A stretch of DNA of 64,000 nt, from contig NZ_JAGKJK010000007.1 of the NCBI RefSeq assembly GCF_020329435.1, forward strand, positions 124,001-188,000, in the 5' to 3' direction. This stretch comes from Bradyrhizobium hereditatis (GTDB lineage Bacteria > Pseudomonadota > Alphaproteobacteria > Rhizobiales > Xanthobacteraceae). The translations under genes and the position numbers were made by a program. The notes beneath the pieces are model-generated. The model searched no databases and was not told the DNA's origin. It worked only from the letters and a program-made list of their open reading frames with translations. Position 1 is the first letter of the stretch; every line of letters begins with the position of its first letter. Shown piece by piece: positions 60,984 through 64,000 of this stretch.

Positions 60984-61382
60984 TCAGGACGCAGAGGGCC
61001 GCTCCGTATTGATCGCGTCCCAGATATGGGAGGAAAGGCTGTCCTCGACATGCGGCTTGACCAGCACATGGCGAATACCGGCAACTGCTGCTTTGGCCGG
61101 AATGGACGCGTCGGGGTGACCGGTGATCAGGATGATAGGCGTATCGATATCGCGCCGGCGCAAGAGACCGGCAAGGTCGATGCCGCTCATGCCCGGCATC
61201 TTGTAGTCGATCACGAGGCAGTCGGCGCCGCTCATAGTCATGGCGTTCAGGAGCGCCTCGCCGCTGCGGAAAGTGCGTACACAAAAACCGTCGGCTTCCA
61301 GGAGAAAGCGCAGCGATCGGAGCACGTCGGTGTCATCATCGACGACGTAGACAAGGGGCGTTCTGCTAAGTGAGGGCATCAC
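60984..61382 (-). CDS. Single-domain response regulator between fixJ and fixK2
   Basis: A 132-residue receiver-only protein. Acidic pocket VYVVDDDTDV, phospho-acceptor Asp 59 in CLVIDYKMPGMSG, Thr in ILITGHPD and Lys in VLVKPHVED are all present. No output domain follows. An equivalent gene sits in this place in Bradyrhizobium and may tune FixL-FixJ signalling. An exact FixK-type box lies 73-86 bases upstream, suggesting feedback from FixK2. Confidence 0.9.
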   Translation of the reverse strand: MMPSLSRTPLVYVVDDDTDVLRSLRFLLEADGFCVRTFRSGEALLNAMTMSGADCLVIDYKMPGMSGIDLAGLLRRRDIDTPIILITGHPDASIPAKAAVAGIRHVLVKPHVEDSLSSHIWDAINTERPSAS

Positions 61383-61454
61383 AGGTTTTATGCGGCTTTC
61401 TGATCAGCCATGCGGTCGATCAGAGCATCCATAAGGTCTTCCTGCGGGGCCGAC

Positions 61455-61468
61455 TTGATCCAGCTCAA
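61455..61468. promoter_or_regulatory. FixK/FNR-type box before the receiver gene
   Basis: TTGATCCAGCTCAA fits TTGA-N6-TCAA exactly. It overlaps the fixJ stop codon and precedes the receiver gene at 61382 on the minus strand. Confidence 0.6.
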
Positions 61469-62082
61469 TCTTTAAGCGCCCCGGCTCGCATGGCGAGGCG
61501 GACGAGTTCCGAAAGATTCGAAGCCTGCATCTTGGTCATCACGTTGGCTCGGTAGACCTCGATGGTGCGCGGGCTGATATTGTAGTCGCGTGCGATCATC
61601 TTATTGGACAGGCCAGCCACCAATCCCTCCATCACCTGCCGCTCGCGCGGGCTCAGCGAGGCGACCCGCGCGGCGATGTCCTGCGTCATTGCCTCGTCGC
61701 GGGCGCCGGCTTCAGCCTGCCGGAGCGCGGCGTCGATCATCGCAACCAGGCGGTCATCCTCGAACGGCTTCTCCAGGAAATCGACCGCACCGAGTTTCAT
61801 CGCCTCGACGGCGAGGGGGACGTCGCCATGGCCGGTCATGATGATGACGGCCAAGGAGGCGCGGCTCACCTTCAGGCGCTTTAGCAACTCGACGCCATCG
61901 ATGCCGGGCATGCGGACATCCGAGACCACACAGCCGAATTCGATGCTGGAAAGGTGATCGAGGAATTTCTGCGCAGTCTCGAATAGACTGACATCAAAGT
62001 CCGCGGAATCGAGCAAGAAGTGCAGCGAGTCACGCATCGCCTCATCATCGTCGATGACGTAGACATTTCCTCTAGTTGCCAT
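61465..62082 (-). CDS. fixJ: Oxygen-response regulator FixJ
   Basis: A 205-residue NarL/FixJ-type regulator. Receiver: VYVIDDDEAMRDSL, phospho-acceptor Asp 55 in VVSDVRMPGIDG, IIMTGHGD and FLEKPFEDD. LuxR-type HTH: LSPRERQVMEGLVAGLSNKMIARDYNISPRTIEVYRANVM. When phosphorylated by FixL it activates fixK2. Its start overlaps the end of fixL by 11 bases, so the pair is co-translated. Confidence 0.95.
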   Translation of the reverse strand: MATRGNVYVIDDDEAMRDSLHFLLDSADFDVSLFETAQKFLDHLSSIEFGCVVSDVRMPGIDGVELLKRLKVSRASLAVIIMTGHGDVPLAVEAMKLGAVDFLEKPFEDDRLVAMIDAALRQAEAGARDEAMTQDIAARVASLSPRERQVMEGLVAGLSNKMIARDYNISPRTIEVYRANVMTKMQASNLSELVRLAMRAGALKD

Positions 62083-63607
62083 CAGTCAAAATCTCGTTGG
62101 GTGCAGCCGGCAGAGTGAAGCGAAACGTCGCGCCGAATGCGTGATTGGATTCGGCCCACATCCTGCCGCCATGGGCCTCGATGATGGAGCGGCTGATCGA
62201 CAGCCCGACTCCCATGCCGGTTTCTTTGGTCGTAAAGAAGGTCTGGAACAGGTGCTTCTCCACATCTTCGGGGAATCCGTGACCGGTGTCGAACACCGAG
62301 ACTTCTGTCATATCGTCGTCGATCGGCCGGTTAGAGACGATGAGCTCGCGCCGTGCGGACTGGGCCATGGCTTCCAGCGCGTTACGAAACAGATTGACCA
62401 GCACCTGCTGGATCTGAACGCGGTCGACCAGGACATGGTCATGCTGCGGGTCCAGGCTGAAGCGGATCCGCACGTCCTGTTCGCGCGCACCGGCCAGGCC
62501 AAGCGCGCCGGCTTCTTCAACCATCTTCGAAAGGCTCTCGACGCGCTTTTCGGATTCGCCGCGGGCGACGAAATCGCGCAGCCGCCGGATGATCTGCCCG
62601 GCGCGGATCGCCTGTTCCGCCGCGCGAGCCATCGCGTTCTCGATTCTTGCGCGGTTCGGATCGGGGCTCGTGGCAAGCAGCCGGCGCGAGCCCTTCACGT
62701 AGTTGCTGATGGCAGCAAGCGGCTGGTTAAGCTCATGTGCCAATGCAGAACCCATCTCTCCCATCGCGCTCAGCCGTGACATGTGGACGAGCTCCGACTG
62801 CAGTTCCTGCAGCCGCGCCTGGGTCTGCTGATGCTCGGTGAGGTCACGGACGAAGCCGGTAAAATAGGGCATGCCGCCGGATTGCATCTCGCCGATCGAC
62901 AGGTGCATCGGGAAGGTGGTACCGTCCTTTCGCTGACCGGTGACGATGCGGCCGATGCCGATGATGTGCCGTTCGCCGGTGGCGACGTATCGTGCCATAT
63001 AGCCGTCATGGCGTGAACGGTCGGGCTCGGGCATCAGGATGCTGACATTCTGCCCGATTGCCTCGCTCTGGAGGTAGCCGAACTGGCGTTCCGCCGCGCT
63101 CGAGAAGAACTGCATGATGCCGAGGCCGTTGATGACGATCATCGCGTCCGGAATGGTCTCCAGTATCAATTGCAGGTGCCTTTCGCGCGTGCGCAGGTCC
63201 TCCTCGAGCCGCTTCTCCTCGTCGAGGTCGAGCACGACCCCGGAAAGGTGGGACGGAATGCCATCCTTGTCCCTGATGACGCTGCCGCGGGCGCGGACCC
63301 AATGGCTGCCGCCGTCCTCGGGTCTTAACCGGTAGGAGAGGTCAAACGAGGCGCCGGTCTCGAGTGAACGGGAGATCGCCTGCTCGGTTCGCTCGCGGTC
63401 CTCAGGCTCGAGCAGCGAAAGGAACAGATCGTAGCTGACCGCAGCGGCATTGGAAACGCCGAACAGTTTTCGCGCGGTATTCGACCAGAACAACTCTCTG
63501 GTGGACAGGTCCATATCCCAGCCGCCGACGCCAGCGCCGTCGGCACCCAGCCGAAAGCGCTGATCGTGGCTGCCGTCGTCACACGGGAAGGGCGCCATGC
63601 CGCTCAA
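62072..63607 (-). CDS. fixL: Haem-based oxygen sensor kinase FixL
   Basis: A 511-residue kinase counted from a TTG at 63607 (ATG at 63598 is the alternative). Two PAS domains: the first about residues 20-130, the second, haem-binding, about 145-260, with DRSRHDGYMARY supplying proximal His 200 and RHIIGIGRIVTGQR the conserved Arg pair. HisKA has ALAHELNQPLAAI (His 291). HATPase has LVNLFRNALEAM and TFFTTKETGMGVGLSIS. His 200 and His 291 fall at the same numbers as in B. diazoefficiens FixL with the TTG start. It autophosphorylates when oxygen leaves the haem. Confidence 0.95.
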   Translation of the reverse strand: MSGMAPFPCDDGSHDQRFRLGADGAGVGGWDMDLSTRELFWSNTARKLFGVSNAAAVSYDLFLSLLEPEDRERTEQAISRSLETGASFDLSYRLRPEDGGSHWVRARGSVIRDKDGIPSHLSGVVLDLDEEKRLEEDLRTRERHLQLILETIPDAMIVINGLGIMQFFSSAAERQFGYLQSEAIGQNVSILMPEPDRSRHDGYMARYVATGERHIIGIGRIVTGQRKDGTTFPMHLSIGEMQSGGMPYFTGFVRDLTEHQQTQARLQELQSELVHMSRLSAMGEMGSALAHELNQPLAAISNYVKGSRRLLATSPDPNRARIENAMARAAEQAIRAGQIIRRLRDFVARGESEKRVESLSKMVEEAGALGLAGAREQDVRIRFSLDPQHDHVLVDRVQIQQVLVNLFRNALEAMAQSARRELIVSNRPIDDDMTEVSVFDTGHGFPEDVEKHLFQTFFTTKETGMGVGLSISRSIIEAHGGRMWAESNHAFGATFRFTLPAAPNEILTDGN

Positions 63608-63723
63608 TTGTCCTTTTCCAATTCCGGAGCGCGGATTCGGTTGAGATTTTCCCGATTATGGGCCGAATGCCCGGCCCTACTCAAGGGCGAGAAAATTTGT
63701 ACGATCGCGCTGATTTCATCCGT

Positions 63724-63737
63724 TTGACCTTGCTCAA
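63724..63737. promoter_or_regulatory. FixK/FNR-type box before the CBS-domain gene
   Basis: TTGACCTTGCTCAA fits TTGA-N6-TCAA exactly. Its centre is about 63 bases before the likely TTG start at 63794, compatible with class II activation of that gene. Confidence 0.6.
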
Positions 63738-63793
63738 TGTGCGCGGCCGCCCCGCGTGCTTGAAGTGGCGCCGTCGACAGCGAGGATTTCGCC

Positions 63794-64000
63794 TTGTACA
63801 AGTTTATCGAGCAGACGGTTGCCAATTACATGACGCGCGAGCCTAGGACGGTTGCCCGCGATATGACGATGTGTGAACTCGGCGATCTTTTCGAGAAGCA
63901 AGATTTCAACGCCTATCCGGTCATGGACGAATCGCAGGTGGTCGGCGTCATCTCGAAGTTTGACTACCTGTCCTGCTTCGTTTTCACGCCGCCGCGCATC
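63794..64000 (+). CDS. CBS-domain protein, 3' end outside window
   Basis: About 69 residues are visible from a TTG start with GAGG eight bases upstream: FIEQTVANYMTREPRTVARD, then ELGDLFEKQDFNAYPVMDE and VVGVISKFDYLSCFVF. This is the first CBS repeat of a CBS-pair protein, a module that binds adenine nucleotides and senses energy state. It is divergent from fixL and carries a FixK-type box, so it is probably expressed in microoxia. Confidence 0.75.
   Translation, partial: MYKFIEQTVANYMTREPRTVARDMTMCELGDLFEKQDFNAYPVMDESQVVGVISKFDYLSCFVFTPPRI

Noticed and set aside
1..64000. CRISPR arrays, rRNA genes and nod boxes
   Set aside because: No regularly spaced repeat, ribosomal RNA segment or convincing nod-box sequence was seen anywhere by eye.

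Overview
The window reads as a Bradyrhizobium-type alphaproteobacterial chromosome. The evidence is GC-rich coding sequence, the gene order fixL-fixJ-receiver protein-fixK2 at the right end, panD sitting inside a bioB-F-D-A operon, a BioR-type GntR regulator, and an 82-base palindromic repeat of the kind scattered through Bradyrhizobium genomes. This assignment rests on recalled family knowledge; no search was run.

Layout. (1) 1-10.4 kb looks like ordinary core chromosome: the end of a class I fumarase gene, a DUF429 gene, a TetR regulon (two membrane proteins, a carotenoid-oxygenase-family enzyme and the regulator) marked by repeated ATCTTTAC-type operators, a SET-domain protein, and a nitric-oxide-style group (Rrf2 regulator, 29-base palindrome, truncated haemoglobin). 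(2) 10.5-30.4 kb is a genomic island. It starts with a P4-type tyrosine recombinase and an AlpA-like protein, crosses a zone of broken genes, and carries a complete Wadjet operon (jetA-jetB-jetC-jetD, 15.6-22.4 kb). A tightly overlapping three-gene module follows: a membrane-anchored TerB-domain protein, a BrxD-like ATPase and a BrxHI/Lhr-like helicase (22.6-28.6 kb). A Fic protein with a hairpin over its start comes next. (3) 31-37.7 kb is a catabolic cluster: fused TRAP permease, TRAP binding protein, split transketolase, SDR dehydrogenase and a divergent LysR regulator. (4) 37.9-59.5 kb is a symbiosis-island-like mosaic of low coding density. It holds a truncated group II intron, IclR and ABC-transporter remnants, a CoA-transferase/citryl-CoA-lyase pair, pabB with a frameshifted pabA, bioR, a frameshifted bioB with intact panD-bioF-bioD-bioA, and metE behind a cobalamin riboswitch with a visible terminator. 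(5) 59.5-64 kb returns to core-like genes: a cold-shock protein, the oxygen-sensing fixLJ-fixK2 cascade, and the start of a CBS-domain gene. Two exact FixK-type boxes lie in this last part.

How the parts work together. Wadjet is an SMC-type complex that recognises and cleaves circular plasmid DNA. The TerB/BrxD/BrxHI trio shares an ATPase and a helicase with BREX systems but has no pglX, pglZ or brxC nearby. It is the best candidate here for a poorly described defence or DNA-processing system. In the biotin block, BioR boxes precede both bioR and bioB. In the methionine block, cobalamin should switch off the B12-independent enzyme by terminating transcription. At the right end FixL senses oxygen through haem, FixJ relays the signal and FixK2 drives microoxic genes.

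Several conserved genes carry single-base frameshifts (pabA, bioB, an ABC ATPase, a phosphoesterase, a ribbon-helix-helix protein). They could be real decay or residual sequencing error, and I cannot tell which from the sequence alone.
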